Shown piece by piece: positions 11,392-26,300 of a DNA stretch of 64,000 nucleotides. A program made the translations under genes and the position numbers. The notes beneath the pieces are model-generated. The model saw only the letters and a list, made by a program, of their open reading frames with translations, searched no databases and had not been told where the DNA came from. The stretch covers positions 2,997,001 through 3,061,000 of the forward strand of contig OW285188.1 in assembly GCA_935421135.1 (NCBI GenBank), written 5' to 3'. Within the stretch, counting starts at the first letter, position 1; the number at the start of each line of letters is the position of its first letter. The stretch comes from Bugulina stolonifera. Taxonomy: Eukaryota; Bryozoa; Gymnolaemata; Cheilostomatida; Bugulidae.

Positions 11392-14300
11392 TTAAAAAAA
11401 CATGATTCTGTTATTGCCAAAGTCCACGACCACAATGTAACCATCTGGAGTGACACAGATACCAGAGGGTCTGTCAAACTCACTAGCGCCAGTTCCTAAG
11501 CTTCCAAACTTAGTAATGAATGTACCGTCGGGTCTGAAGATTTGGATCCTGTTGTTACGCCCCTCACTGACGAGAATATTCCCTTCTAGATCCACAGCTA
11601 CACCCTGAGGTCTAAAAAATTGTCCATTTCCTTGCCCTTCATTGCCAAACATCTGAGCTGACTGAAAGAGAGAAATAGCACCCGGTGTGGTGTACTAGTG
11701 TATGTGTTTGTGACAATGTGGTAGATAGATCACAGTTCACAGTATAAAACTGTACAGATACCTCATTATGTGTGTGGCCTGTCCCATGATGGATATTCAT
11801 TAGAACTGCACACTATCTACATAATATGACATGGTAGGGATATGATTATAGTACATGTACATTATTTATATCAGGAGTTGTTTTACCATGCCTCACAGTA
11901 TATAATCCAGTAGCCACAGTATACATTTCCATTACTGGAGTCACACCAGTGACTACTATTACATTTTTCCTAGTATATAATCATTACTAAAATTATAACT
12001 AAATTAGGTTTATTACATAAGTACATGTATATTTAGGGTTATTATGGCTGATATAGGCTTGGTACTTCAAACAGTAATACAATAATTTTTATGGTTTTAG
12101 CAAAGCCGCACATGGTTTGGGTTTGAGGCGTCACTAGCCTCCCCTAACAAAGAACACCTCGGTATTCAGCTCAAATGGCTGTAAAGACATGATGATGCTA
12201 CGAAGCTGTGCGTGCGGCGGTTATAATTTGAATGTGGGTTATCAAGCAAGTATCAGAGGCGACTTTGCTGAATGTATCTTGTGTATGCCTAATGATTCAT
12301 CAGCCGATCTACTATACTTGATAAAGAAGTAAATTACAGTCACTATAACAATACCATCTGGCAACGTTCCAAATCTCAGTACCATTCCCCTAAAGATTTT
12401 ATAAAACAGATCAACTTTCATTACATTTCTGAGAAACATCCGGTTTTTCCAATAAAACAAAGAGCTGTGAATGCTTTCACCCATTAATTTCAGTTTTTAG
12501 TTGGTAGTTTGTAGTAAAATCATGCATCAGTAACATAGCAACTCCCAACTCCCAGTACTGATCTAAAGCATGCACTAATACTGTACAACATGTAGGCCTA
12601 CATGTATAAATATAACTTCAAAAGAGTCTATCTAATTAAAACAAGTCAAGAATGCTGGATATTTGAATCTAGGGATGTTTGTGAAATAATACTGAATTCA
12701 AAACACTCCCTGTTGACTACCACGACCTACGTGACTGTGAGTTGCACACTACAGAGTGGTTCAGCCCCAGCATACTTATACAAGTATAATTATATATTTG
12801 CAATTCTAACAGTAATCTATTCAATATATATATATTGTAACTATACATATTTACTTTTACCTGTAAGTTATATATATCTACCTGTAAGTTATGTATATCT
12901 ACCTGTAAGTTATATATATATCTACCTGTAAGTTATGTATATCTACCTGTAAGTTATGTATATCTACCTGTAAGTTACGTATATCTACCTGTAAGTTATG
13001 TATATCTACCTGTAAGTTACGTATATTTACCTGTAAGTTATAGCGCAGGAACATAAGTCTGTGTTTGTTGAAGTCGGTCACCAGAACATCCCCAGATTCA
13101 GTGAAACATACTCCGCGTGGTTGAGGTAGCTGCATTCTTTGGTGTGTGGGGGAATGAAAGTTGAACTTATTCAGATAAACCCCTCTGGGACTGAACAGCT
13201 ACAATAATTCAGATCTGATAGAGAGAGAGGCTACTGGATTGCACACTGTACAGCACACAGCATACCCAGTGTTATGCATTGTAAGCAGTATATACATGTA
13301 TAAGCAGCACAATATGGTGTATATTTACCTAACTGAGTTACATGTGAAACATGGTTGACAACAAAGGTGTACTTAGTTATGTTGTAGATAAGAAAAAATT
13401 TGAAATGTTTTCAAAGTAGATGTAGACATTCGCTATTTACAGTGTTTTGGATTTCCTATTTATGCAGAATACTTCCTTTAGAACTGCGGTTACCCCAGAA
13501 CAAAACACATTTCCGCATGCCCAAATGAAAGCACTATGCTTCAGTTAAACAGTCATATGGTTGTATCAACTTCAGTCGATCGATCGTTGGATATCGATAT
13601 TGATGTAATTTTCATTTTGTATTCTGCAAAAATGTTATTGTTGGGTAATTATCATTTCAATTAAAAAAGATGAGCCTGGCAAGTCCAAATAATAATGATA
13701 ACCTAAAATTAAATTATAATTAAAATTATTATTTTATATTTTAATTTCATCATACTATTATTGTTTAGTTACTTTGATGTGAGATGATCAAATTATGAGC
13801 TTGGATGACGACTATTGTAGTATGTTGGAAGTAATAGAGGATTAGCCGATGCAAATTAGATTAAAACCACATTTTAGTTAAATTTCTAGAAGATAAGTAT
13901 TTGAAGATACACCAGCCTAGTTGTCCAATGCTGCAGTCAGTCAATTAGTGCCCTACTGCTGGTTAGATATTTGGCAAACAAAGCAGGTGCTACACAACTA
14001 CTATCCTACCAAGTTGTGAGCTCATGACATGGCAGCAATGGTACACAGAGATGTAATGTGTGAGTAGTTTGTTTCAATTACTAAACAATATACTATGTGA
14101 GGCAGTGGCCTAGAGAAACCTGACAAATCTGTATAACAGCTGGGAACTTGGCAAGTGCCAAATAAGAGTATCAAAATTGTATAAAAATAATTTTTTTACC
14201 GATTTCACCATACTGATTTAGATGTAACAAAATAGTATTACAATGATTCACAGTCATAATGATAGAGATTTCTAAATACTGAGCATATTGTAAATATATT

Positions 14301-17300
14301 ATGTTATACTAGATTGATAATATTATTGTACAAAGATGGTTGCATAGTAGTGACCTGATAGCCTGCCACATAGGCATTACGTGGCTGTTGGCTCGCACTC
14401 AAGGGAAATAATTCCGTATAAGAAGATACACCAGTGCCAAACAAGATTTTATTAGGATAATAATGCCAGTTGCCAGAACAAGAAATATGACGTTACGTAT
14501 TTACATAACTCTAATATCCAAGTGCTCATAAGTGCTAGATTCCGGATACCATACGGATAGTGAAATACAAATTAATAATAATACGCGAATTATTCTGTCA
14601 TTGCAACAGGCATTGTAAAATATTTGACATAAACATACATAAACTATATCGACTATTATAATAGGCATAAGATGTGAATACATTACTGCAATAGCTACAT
14701 GCATGTTATTATACATGTACTATCTAAAGTACTACATAATTTTCCTTAGCAAAGCTAATATGTAGAATATTAGTACATAGACATTAAGGATACAGAATAC
14801 AAGTTACCTACCTGTATTCTATGATTCCGAGTGTCCGAGACGAGAATACAATCATCAGCGTTACATGCAACGTCCCAGGGATAGTGGAGCTGCCCATTTA
14901 ATGAGCCTCTTTCACCAAATGCATGTAGAAACTTGCCGTCACCTGTGAACACCTGTCATAAAGAGAGTACAACCCCTGTTATCCAAGTCAGACTGTCATA
15001 ATGACTACCTCTAAGTGTAGCTCTCAACTTGTATGGTAACCAGGCTTTCCAAATTTCCCTGATTCCGCAGGAGACTCCCTGATTTTCAACCCAAATTTTG
15101 GTGCCCCACTTCACCCAAAATGGACACCCCCCCCCACCCAAATGCTGAATCTTCCTGATTTTCATCAGTTGAACTTGGCAAGCTTGATGGTAACATGTTC
15201 ACCTTTTCAGTGAAAAGTTCACTTTTCTATAATCTTGAGAGTTGATAAGAGTCAAAATATGTCAATTTTAGGGAGGTGGTGGTTTTTGTAGGATTGGAGA
15301 ATCTCCCAAGCTATGACTCATCTGTCAACCAGAAAAATCCTGCTGATAAAAGTCTCATCAAAATATGTAGATCAAGATATATTAGCTGTCAACCAACACT
15401 TGTCAACCATATTTTAATACAAACAGAAAAATGTTTGACAAAATTATCATCTGGAACAGATAATGATAAAATAAGAGAATTGAATTCAACCTACTTTTTC
15501 AATCTTCGAAGGCAGAGTGACTGTATCGTAAGGACAGTCAAATTCTGTACTGAACCAAGTTCTGGGAAAACTTTATGGAAGGACAGAAAAGTTGATCTCA
15601 TGTACAATGGATATACCTATACACATATTAGGAATGTGATTGGTTGATTAGAAATTAGGACAGTGGTTTTATACCTGTACACGGTGATTATCTTTATCTG
15701 TGACTACAATATGATTAAAACTGTTGACAGCTACACTGGCTGGCCTATTAAACTGTCCAGGAGCAGCGCCAGTCTCACCAAAGCAGAGCTTGTACGAACC
15801 ATCAGGGTTGAATATCTGAAAGTTGTTCATCAATTACGTATCAATTTTCATATGAAATAAGAATAAACTGACGCATTGGTTACATAATTAATAGAGCTCA
15901 AAGTCTTCTATTATTAAATAATAATATGCTACCTTTCAATGTTCAGGTTACTAAACAACCAACCAAAGTGCATCACTATCTATAAAAGCATCTCAGAGAT
16001 ATTGAAGAAATTCTCGGAACATATTATTTCAGAGAAATGGAAACTTTTGCAATAGTTATTTGACAGACTACAAAGGCTTACATCGTTCAATGGTACATTC
16101 CAATGAGGGAGGGGGAAGAGCGTTACGCACCGCTGGTCAATCTACTCATCACATACTACGGTTCTCTTTCACTTACAAGTCAACTGTTTAGACACGTCTG
16201 ACAAAGTGTTGATACTCAAACTCAGGACGAAATCAAAACAAACCTGCACTCGGTTGTTACTTCTATCAGCAACAATAATATGTCCCAGTGGATCACAGCA
16301 CACGCCCCACGGTCTGCACAGCTGTCCTTCCTGTTCGCCATCACTACCAATTTGATGATCCGAAGCTCCAATGTTAAAATAATTCCTTCGCTTCCTTATT
16401 TTAGCTTTCATAGGACTACCGCCAATATGCCTGCCTCGTATTTGTATGGATATCGTATAGGTACCTGAATTAAATATACATATAGTATAGGTTGCACATG
16501 CATAAATTTAGCAAATTTAAAAACTACAATAAAGTGTTCACATGCTAGTGTTTAGAACATGCAGTTGGAATTTTACTTGCTGTGATGATTCTAAAAATAA
16601 TTTTGCAGGTCACAAATTACTAATAGCTGAAGAAAGTTTCCAGTATCAGTATTAATACATTCATTCTGTGAAATTCAAAACCTCCAAAATGTAAAATCTC
16701 GGTCAAAGGGAAAAGTAAAAACAAGGTAGTAATTGTACATTAACAGCAAAGCTTTGGGTGTTATTAGATCCTTTTTATTAGACCACACATATGTAAAGTA
16801 CATTCCAGAACATCTAATTAGTGACAGCCTAGTTGGAGTTGAGAATACCTGTCAACCATCATGATTAAAAATCTTTTCCGATAAATTTGAATACAAATTT
16901 TGGAATAATCTATTAGTTTAGTACGGATTACTTTCATACAGGAATCATGGAGCCCTTTGATTCACCGACCTGTAGTGTTTGGATAGTACTGGTAATGATA
17001 CACTCCATCTGATTTGGCGACACAGTCCACCTTCACTGGGCTAGCGTCCGGCGCATATATCTTTACATCTACCATCTCCCGAGATCTGCTGATATTATTG
17101 TTACAATGATTGCGACACGTGACCATGAACTTGGCGTATTTACCTACGATAGCACAGTATATACCGTGTCCACTTGCCGTAGTATGTACCGCACTCATGC
17201 CACTCTGGATTGTACCTAACTGCAAACATAAACACATGGCAAAAGCTATTATACATTTGCTTAGAACAAAGCAGGAAAATTCTAGAAAATTCTGAATTTC

Positions 17301-20300
17301 AGTAGCTAATTGGTATCACCACCTGTTTCTTTAATAATGTGGCCTAGTACTATAAAAATTACAGCAGCCTGACTTTTGAATCAAATAATTCGAATAGGCT
17401 GAGAGATATTGTGAGCCAAGTTGAAAGACTAATTACAAATACCAATTGAAATTAAGTTAATTTATTTTTTTGTGATTTATGATGTAGAATCTGCACATTT
17501 GGCTTATCAAATGCGTATTCTTTTCGGTCTAAATGATGTAAACTGGATTTAACAGAAAGTATTTGTTTAATTGGTAAATCAACCTGAACACACCATCAAT
17601 ACACGATTATTTTAATTTACTCTGCAGAAATGGATTATTTTAACAATTTAAATCAATGTCCTCAGTGACATCAACTGATGGGAATTGTGAGGTGTTGAGT
17701 GTGAACGGAGAAATAAATAACATAAAGAACATCCTTAGCAAGCTGACTTTCCAACACAAGATTGCTGACAGCAAATCAATACATGCATCACATCAACAGA
17801 TACCTTATAAAGTAGACCCCATAACATAATCACATTGTTAAACCAGAGGCCCAAGTCAAAGTGAATCTGCACAACTGTGAAAAGAATTAACCTAATTTCC
17901 AAGATATGCCGAGCTGTTGGAGCTGTTGAACGACGTCCCTGAAGATAATTTATCAAGATTAGAATCTGTGTTGTCACCTCCATATGCAATCTCATCTCTG
18001 TACAAACTTCACAAAAACTGATTATTTATTTATTCCACATTGTGAAATTCCCAAGAGACAATAGACAGTATTCTAACCGAATTAGAGCAAAAAAAGTTAA
18101 TTTTGTCACTAGCCCATCCGGTTATCCATTATAATGGACCACTGATATTTAATTCTGTCATCAATATGCTGGGTCCAGTTCTGCTGAGTATATATGTGTG
18201 TGTGTGTATGTGTGTGTGTATGCAGGCCTAAGTGCAGGCCAGAGTTGTTATTGCTAGAAGGTCATGAAGAGTAAGCCACCACCAAGAGGCATTGTTATGG
18301 TCTTTACCTGTGATATTGAGGTTTTGAGAGCGTGATCTCGCAGAGAGAATTCAAGATGGTCGTCCTCATGACACATGGCTAGTTGATTGATATCACCCTG
18401 AAAGTGTATAACAAAAATATAAGATTATTGCACTATTAGTAATGGGAGCACCTACTACTACACTACCCCCACTACACTACTTACGCTACTATCACTATGT
18501 TAACATCTACTACCAAGTTACTACCATACAACACATTACTACCACTACACTCTACTAAGCTACTATTACACTACTGAGCCCCCCCTAGTAAATGATGATA
18601 AAAATTGACCCACGAATGCTATGGAAAAGTAGGTGAATTATCCATCATATCATACTAACAGCTTAGCAATCTCAACACCAAAATCTGCAAAAAACGGAAT
18701 AATCAACGGATGGTAGTGTTTTTCTCTCCTCTCACAAAGTTACGTGTAAGAAACCACCATGAAGGTACTCCGTGATCAACCATTATTTGCATAAAGGGTA
18801 GATTAACGTCAAGCTTATGAGAATGTTCATTTTTTGCAAATCAATAACTTGAGTAAACTTAACGTTATGTAATTCTGGTGCAATTGAAATTCCCACCATC
18901 CCTTAAATTGTAATTTAATTATCTGACACTTGTTGTTTGTTTTAGAATAAAGCTAATACCTGGATTTTGCTGACTGTCTTTTGGAGGCTGTGTCTAATGT
19001 TTACTAACTCGCTGCCGTGTGTAGCCTGATGAGCGTTTAGTACCATAGATGCTGCCTCCACCAGCTTGTTCTTCACCAGCTGCAGTTCTTGCTTCTGTGC
19101 TACCAGCACTTCATGTTTAATTTTTCTGATTTTCTCCACCTAAAGATGAGAGAAACAAATAGCCTACCAATTGCTAATTAATATATTATTTAAAATAAAT
19201 AATATTTTTGTTACGATGTGTTGTTTTTCATTTATCAATCTTCAATGAACCGGAGAATAGAAATTAATAAACATGTAATCGGAAATGGTATCTGGAGTGT
19301 CGTAGAATAACATCTTCTATCTAGGAAACTATACACAAAGTTCAATATATGATGTACATGTAGATGGTACATTATTATAGCTCAACAAATCTGGGTGAAA
19401 CCCTACTAATAATATAAAAAAATTATAGCAATATAGCAAAAGTTTGTTTGGAAGACTTTTAGCCTTTAGGATGCAAGTGACATGGCAGCTAGTAAGTAGA
19501 AGGAATGTAAGTAGAACAATATATTGCGCTGGATTTTAATGTAGAAACAAATATAAGAATGCCGTATTAAACAGAATAATATATTCAAAGATTGTGTTTT
19601 ATGTAAATGGATTCATACCAATCATCAACACCTTAGTTCACACTTGACAGTATGTAAGGCCATTTATAAGCATGGTAAATACAAACCCATGAAACAGTTC
19701 ACTATAATTATGCTGAGAACTGAACAAAAATGTAAAAAATGTGACAAGTCTTCAAAATTACTATCATTTAGAAAGATTTCATGTGACATGAGTCATGAAC
19801 ATCTAATGAACGGCAGTGACTTGTTTTTTCATCCTATTGGATTATTACATTTCTAGATTAAATATGTATTTTATTCCATATTATTGAAAGTGCATACCCA
19901 ACTTGGAGCTCATCCAAATAATTCAAATTCACACTATCCAACCACGAGGCAAAAGTATGCTATGTATACGCCTAAAAGATAAGTGTGGTTTCTAGACTAT
20001 ACTAAGATTATCTGAAATTAAATTCAAATTATATTAAATTAAATTCCATGGGGTCGACAATTCTCATCTTTGAATTATAGGTAGGATATTTTCAAAATAT
20101 AGATGGACACAGATGTATGTAGATTTAATACCAGTAACCAGTTGTGGCATGATTTAGGCCTGTATCAGAAAGACTTTGTGTTCCTGTGAAAGTCTGGGAT
20201 GTGGCTGTAGATTTAGATCTCTGCCTGTGAATGCAGTAATTGGGTTGGGGAGGCTACCAATCATAGAATAGTTCCAAAACTATGGAACTTGCTCAAAAGT

Positions 20301-23300
20301 TTGACTTCATGTTGTCTCAAAAATTATGTCGAATTCCTCAAGACTTTTATTAGAAATAAATTTAATGGTTTTTTCTCTATTGGCTCACAAGTTTCCATAT
20401 GACACTGAAACTGGCATCTAAAGATTTTATTTGATCCGAAAACAGTTGAATAGGAAAGCGGATATTGTCGCAACCAGCAACTAGTAGTTGGTCTGCATGA
20501 CACTAACTACAGGTACCTGTGATAATAACTCTCTTTCCTTCTCCTCCAGAGCAGCCATGTTGGACCTCACACACTTCTGTACCTCGCCACCCACAGCTTT
20601 AGCTCTGTTCTCAACACTTTCTATCCCATGCTCTACCTGGAAGCAATAAATAAATAACTATGAGGGCTGATGTGGAAGAATTAGAAAGCACATGCTACAT
20701 TTCAGCTATAACAGCACAGGGAAGAGTTGTATTACAATTCTTCGGAATTCAATATCACACAGAGTAGCATGTGATTCAGAACGCACCCTGGCACAGATGT
20801 TAGAGGTGTGGTTCGACGATATAATATAGAGACTCCAACCAGGTCCTAGCAGAAAACTTGAGTCATTGCTGGAAGCGCTAGCCAATTAATCCGAACAGAC
20901 GAAAAATAAATATGTTTTTACAATATTATTTTTATAAAGCACATCTTGAAGAAGGCCTAATTAAAAATTAAGCAAAAAAGGTTGTACTACCACAACTCCA
21001 TTCTTCCCATAAAATACTCTCAAACTTTGTAATTTTTAGTGTATTACTTGGCTATTGCCATTAGTTATCCATTTTCATGTTGAATCAATATTCACAACCG
21101 AAATCTCTTGCAGAACAGGAAACATGTCTAATTGGGACGTTATTCAATCTTGACACCATTGGTTGACATGTTGGACCAAGTGCTGGTCATATCAATTTCA
21201 TTCATTAGCCTTTCAGGCAGGCAGGCAGCTATATTTTGACTTTTTGTTGTTTGTTGTTTTGTATCTTTTCACCAAACAACTGGTCGCAAACATTACCATT
21301 GCACATGTACAGTAAATTGTCAACTAATAGTGGTTGTTTTACTAAATGGATGGTCATCCAATGATGTTGGCAACCATAAGAGGTCAAGGACTAAAGGTCC
21401 AGGAGCACATGTTAATTATATCTCAGCTCCCATGCAAAGCACTCATGTTATGCTGCACTCTCTTCCATGGTGCCAACTAGCATGAGTGCCAAAAATAAGA
21501 AGCAGATCAACTTCTTTACTGTAATGGCTGAATGATTTCTGTTTTTGGCTCAGTGATGCTATGATATAACAAGATAGTCATATGCCAAATTAAATTAACT
21601 TGGTTTTCAGCCAAAGTGTAAGGTTTAACAACAATTTGGCATTTGGATCAATGCCAAATGCCAACGAGTAGAGGTAGAGGAGAGCGGACTTCCGGTGAAC
21701 TTGGGTAACCTAACACTCCTATGGTCTCTAGTAGATCCACTCAGATAAGTTCATAGCTTATTACTAAAATTAACTGATAAAGCCAAGAAACTAAAAATAT
21801 TGGCAATATTCCAAGAAAGTTTCCACCAACTTTTTATGACTGCAAATTACCACCAAACACTTATATTTATTATATTACCTATTAGTAGCAGGAGCTGTAC
21901 ACTCAGAAAACTGGCAATGATTCACATGTGGGTCTACGGCAGCAAAGTGCAGTCATAGGAAATATCAGTAGCTTTAAATCTTAGGTTGGGGTAAACTGAG
22001 TCAATCTCGTTTGCTGTTACAGTGAAACAGAAAGTGGATGATTTAGTTTATATAGCTAAATAAAATCTTTCAAAAACTTTAATTTGATAGTTTTTCTATT
22101 GTTTATGAAGGTGAGTTTAATTCAATGCGAAACGATGAACGTTGATAACAGTTAGAATTTTAACTCCAAAGTAAGATAAATTCCCCTTTTTAATCAATTA
22201 ATGATTTTCAACAAATTAACAAACAGTTCCAAACTACAACTACTACTCAATCAATATTGTATTGGTTCCAACTTGGTTTCAATTCATTGAATGTGACAAC
22301 AAACAGTGTTTCACCTGAAATAAATAAAGTAAGTGAGAAGGTAAGAAGAAAAATATTAGATAATATGGTAAATATAATTAAATAACCACATTTAGCGGCG
22401 ATATAATTAGTACGTGCTTTGTGCTCTGACAGCTGGCAATACTGTGCCTATTTATAAAGAAGTACTATTTGCCAATAGCGTTTCCAAATACAAATTAAAA
22501 CAATATCAGCTCGCTATGAGCTGTAACAGCCGATAACTCCTTTCATACCAGCTGATTCTCAAAAATTATAGATTTTTGCTAATTTTCGAGAATGTGGGAA
22601 AGCACTGTTAAAAACAGACTGAAAATGACTGTATCAGTGGCCACCATTTCAAATGCTGGAAGCAAAGTTTGTGAAACTTCTCAACAAATGACTCTAAAGT
22701 TGTAGGGAACGAAAAAACACCGGCAATAAGTCTTCCGAAAAATCAAGGTCAACTTAAACTCTCTGCATCGTCACTCAACTTGGTAAAATATAGTTTGTGA
22801 TAAACCAATAAGATCTCTAACTTGACTGAAATGATGGTGGAGCATACCTGAGTAAGAACACTGTTGATGCAGTCACCTTTAGTCTTGAGGTCATTCACTA
22901 TAGACGGCATAATACTTCGGAACTCTTCCACAGACTCAGCTATTCGTACTATCGTATGACCTATATGTTCTTGTAAGACACACTCCCGGCATACAGCTTG
23001 TGTACAGCGATTGCAACAGAATTCTAGAATCTACATAATATACATGTATAACATAACAGTTAGTCTGCCCACAAATGTATTGATTGATAGTGAACAGTAG
23101 AACCTGAAATAGAGTGTGACACAGCTTAAATTTGTGACTGTTCGGAAACGACAGTTTGAAACAGGACGTTTCGAAGCCGAACAGTTCAACACCAGACAGT
23201 TCGAAACCCCTAAAGCCCTAACCCCAACCACCAGATTTTAACATTTTTTAATATTACGTTTTTTATTTAATTAATTAATTAAAATTAATTATCTTGGAGT

Positions 23301-26300
23301 TGTAATCTACACAGTTTCGAACTGTCCTGTTTCGAACTGCCCGGTTGTGAGACGTCCTGTTTCGAACTGCCCGGTTGTGAGACGTCCTGTTTCGAAATGT
23401 CCCTTTATCACACAGCTCAATCGCCCCATTATTACATATATATGAATAAAATAAAACTCGGGCCATATGATGCAATCGCTATATTGCATGTGACACAGCA
23501 CTAGGTTATACATGTATGATGTACATATTCCCTAATCGGCAACCGAGTTGTAAGTTTGCAGCCTTGATTCTGAAAGCTTACACTGCTCAGCATGTCGGCA
23601 TGGAATATTTGGAAGGATTCCATGAGAAGATAACTTCCATAGCTTGTATAAAAACAGCACTACCAATTATGCTAACAATAACAATAACAACTTGTACACA
23701 CAGCCCCCACTGCAGTGTGTATAATTACTTGTATATGATATTATTATTACATCAGTTTTATTGTTTCTTTATGAGTGAACTTAAAAATTCCAGCCTGATC
23801 CTTTGTGTGAATGGGTGGAACAGGTCAGTGCAAGTACAAGTAGGTACATGTACCATAGAAGCAGGTGAGGCACTTTATTCAACTGCTGATCGGTCTCAAG
23901 TTTAGTGCAATGCAAACCAACCTGTCAATCTACAGCACCCAATCTGCATATCAGCAATCCATGCGTAATTATTTAAAACTTCAAGAAATAATGTAGAAAT
24001 TAATTTTTTTATTTTCTGTTTTCTCTTCTTTTGTCGTATTTTATTACAAAAATACATACATTATAATTTAATTGTGAGCCGAGTTAGTCAATGAATCATG
24101 CAGCAAGTAAGCTACATGTAACTACCTACCTACGTTGGTGCATACTTACTCTGTGAGAGTGTTTGGTGCATACTTACCTCGTGAGGGTGTTTGGTGCAGA
24201 ATGTATGTTGTAGCTGAGAGGTTCGTGGTTCGGATATAAAACTTAGTGGTAAAATATGGTGCTGCTCGTGCTGATGGGATGTCACACAATTATTGCACAG
24301 ATATAGCTTGCAATTCACACAAAACTACAACACAAATGCAACAAGTAGTTTAATACTGGGTTCATAATCACATTAGTTAGTCTAGTTTAAAATCTCTCTC
24401 TAAGGTAATGGGTGGTTGTGTTGCGCTGGTAATCTGACAGGAACACAGGAAACAGGATTTACCCCCCCCCCCCCCCCCCCCCCCCCCATACATCTATTGC
24501 TATTATCTTGATATTGTACACTAATACAAACAGTACACTGACCTGAGAGCAGTATACTATTGCACTGAATGGCACAACAGTTGTCCATTGATATCAATAT
24601 TTTCCCACAGAGATGGGTTGAAAGATAACATTATAAATACATCAATGTGCTTTAGTGCACACAGTTGCACATTGGGATGTTATACAATACAGTAAACCCA
24701 TCTAGAGAGATGACTGAATTATACAACTAATTTTGGGTGCCTTCTCATGCCTCCAAGAAAATCCTACTCGCCGGGAACAGTTACATTAGACTCATATTTT
24801 TATTTTCTTTTACAGGTATTCCCAGTTTTGGTCAAATTCAAGAGTGATTTATTATTTATATCTCTGCTGGTGACTGTTAGTGAGACATATGATCATTTGT
24901 TTCATTTTTTCAGCATGTACTTCTGGAAGTAACTGTAGTTGGTGACTATTTATAGATACAAGGAAGTTCGGCTACTTCAAAGTGTTACTATTCTTATAAA
25001 CTAAAGTTAGATACATGTATTGTAATGTAGGCTATATTTTGCGACAGACCTTTGCATGTATAATATATAATAGTACCTCCATTATTGCTTGCCACTATTA
25101 GCTGCTGGAAAATAGCCTTTGTAATGACAGTTGAAAAATTAACTTTCAAATACACATTTTCACCCTGAAATTCACAAAACTTTCCTTTGCACAGCAGAAG
25201 TACTTGTGCTTATGTGTATACCCATCACTAGAGATAGCCTATATTTTACAATAGCCCTCTGTAAACAAACTTTACTCAACTGATGTGCAGATATGGCCAT
25301 GAGCTAGTGTTCAAATTGCAGGCCTACTATTTACTTCAAAAATTATGTTTGTTAACTACTGTCAGTTTTTGAACAGCCTTACATTCCACAAATTCAATAG
25401 TTAGTATTACTAAGAGAACCAACAGAGCGAGTGATAGTAGCAGCTACTACTATTGCTACAGAAGCTGTAGTAGTAGCAGTAGTGATAGTAGTACTAGTAC
25501 TAGTAGTGGTAGTGGTACTAGTAATGGTAGTAGTAGCAGTAGTAGTGGGAGCAGTGGTAGTAGTAAGAGTGGGAGTCCCAGTAGTGATATCAGTGATACT
25601 GGTTGTTGGGTCTCAATGATTATTATATAAGTATATAAATAATTATGGTTTGATTACTTGTAGCCTGGGATTTAAACTTGACCAACTTCAGTAATTGATA
25701 AGTAGGTACTATCCAACACAAAAAATTCAAATAAACTAAAATTTAAGTCTACAATGCAATTATATCAGCTTAGTAATTTATCATCAGGCAAAAAATATGA
25801 AATCTAGTGTTAGTTTTTGCAGCATAAATTAGACAAGATGGCACATAAGGAGCCAGCAAAAGTAAGCCGAGGTGTTGGCATGAGATATTACAATAAGCAT
25901 ACCTCTTATTATGTGTAAGGCAGTCAAGACAAAAGTCTTGTTACAACACAATAAGTGACATTTTCACAGCTGTAGCAAAAAAGTTATTAAAAATTATAGG
26001 GTGTTACAGAAAACAAAAAAGTGCAATCCACTAAGAAGGTTCATCGTCCTATAGGACAACTGCTACTAATATGGCAACCTTTGTGCTCAAAGCAAGTGGT
26101 GAGTGAGGTATTGCTCACTTCAAATCAGTATAATAGTGACTAGTACTATTACCATAGTTACTATAATTATTTACTTTACCAGTAGGAGCTATTGAGTTAG
26201 TCAAGTACAGGATGTTTATTGTTAGTTTTATGTCCTATTATCTCTAACCACAAGTTTATAAGCTTTTATTGTTTTTAGCCTACCACTATCTCATTCACTC

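Noticed and set aside
23275..23513. Frames with repeated [19 protein letters not shown] motifs
   Set aside because: They come from the inverted-repeat element and its internal duplication, not from a conserved protein.
25431..25619. 62-codon poly-Val frame
   Set aside because: It is the translation of a GTA trinucleotide tract.
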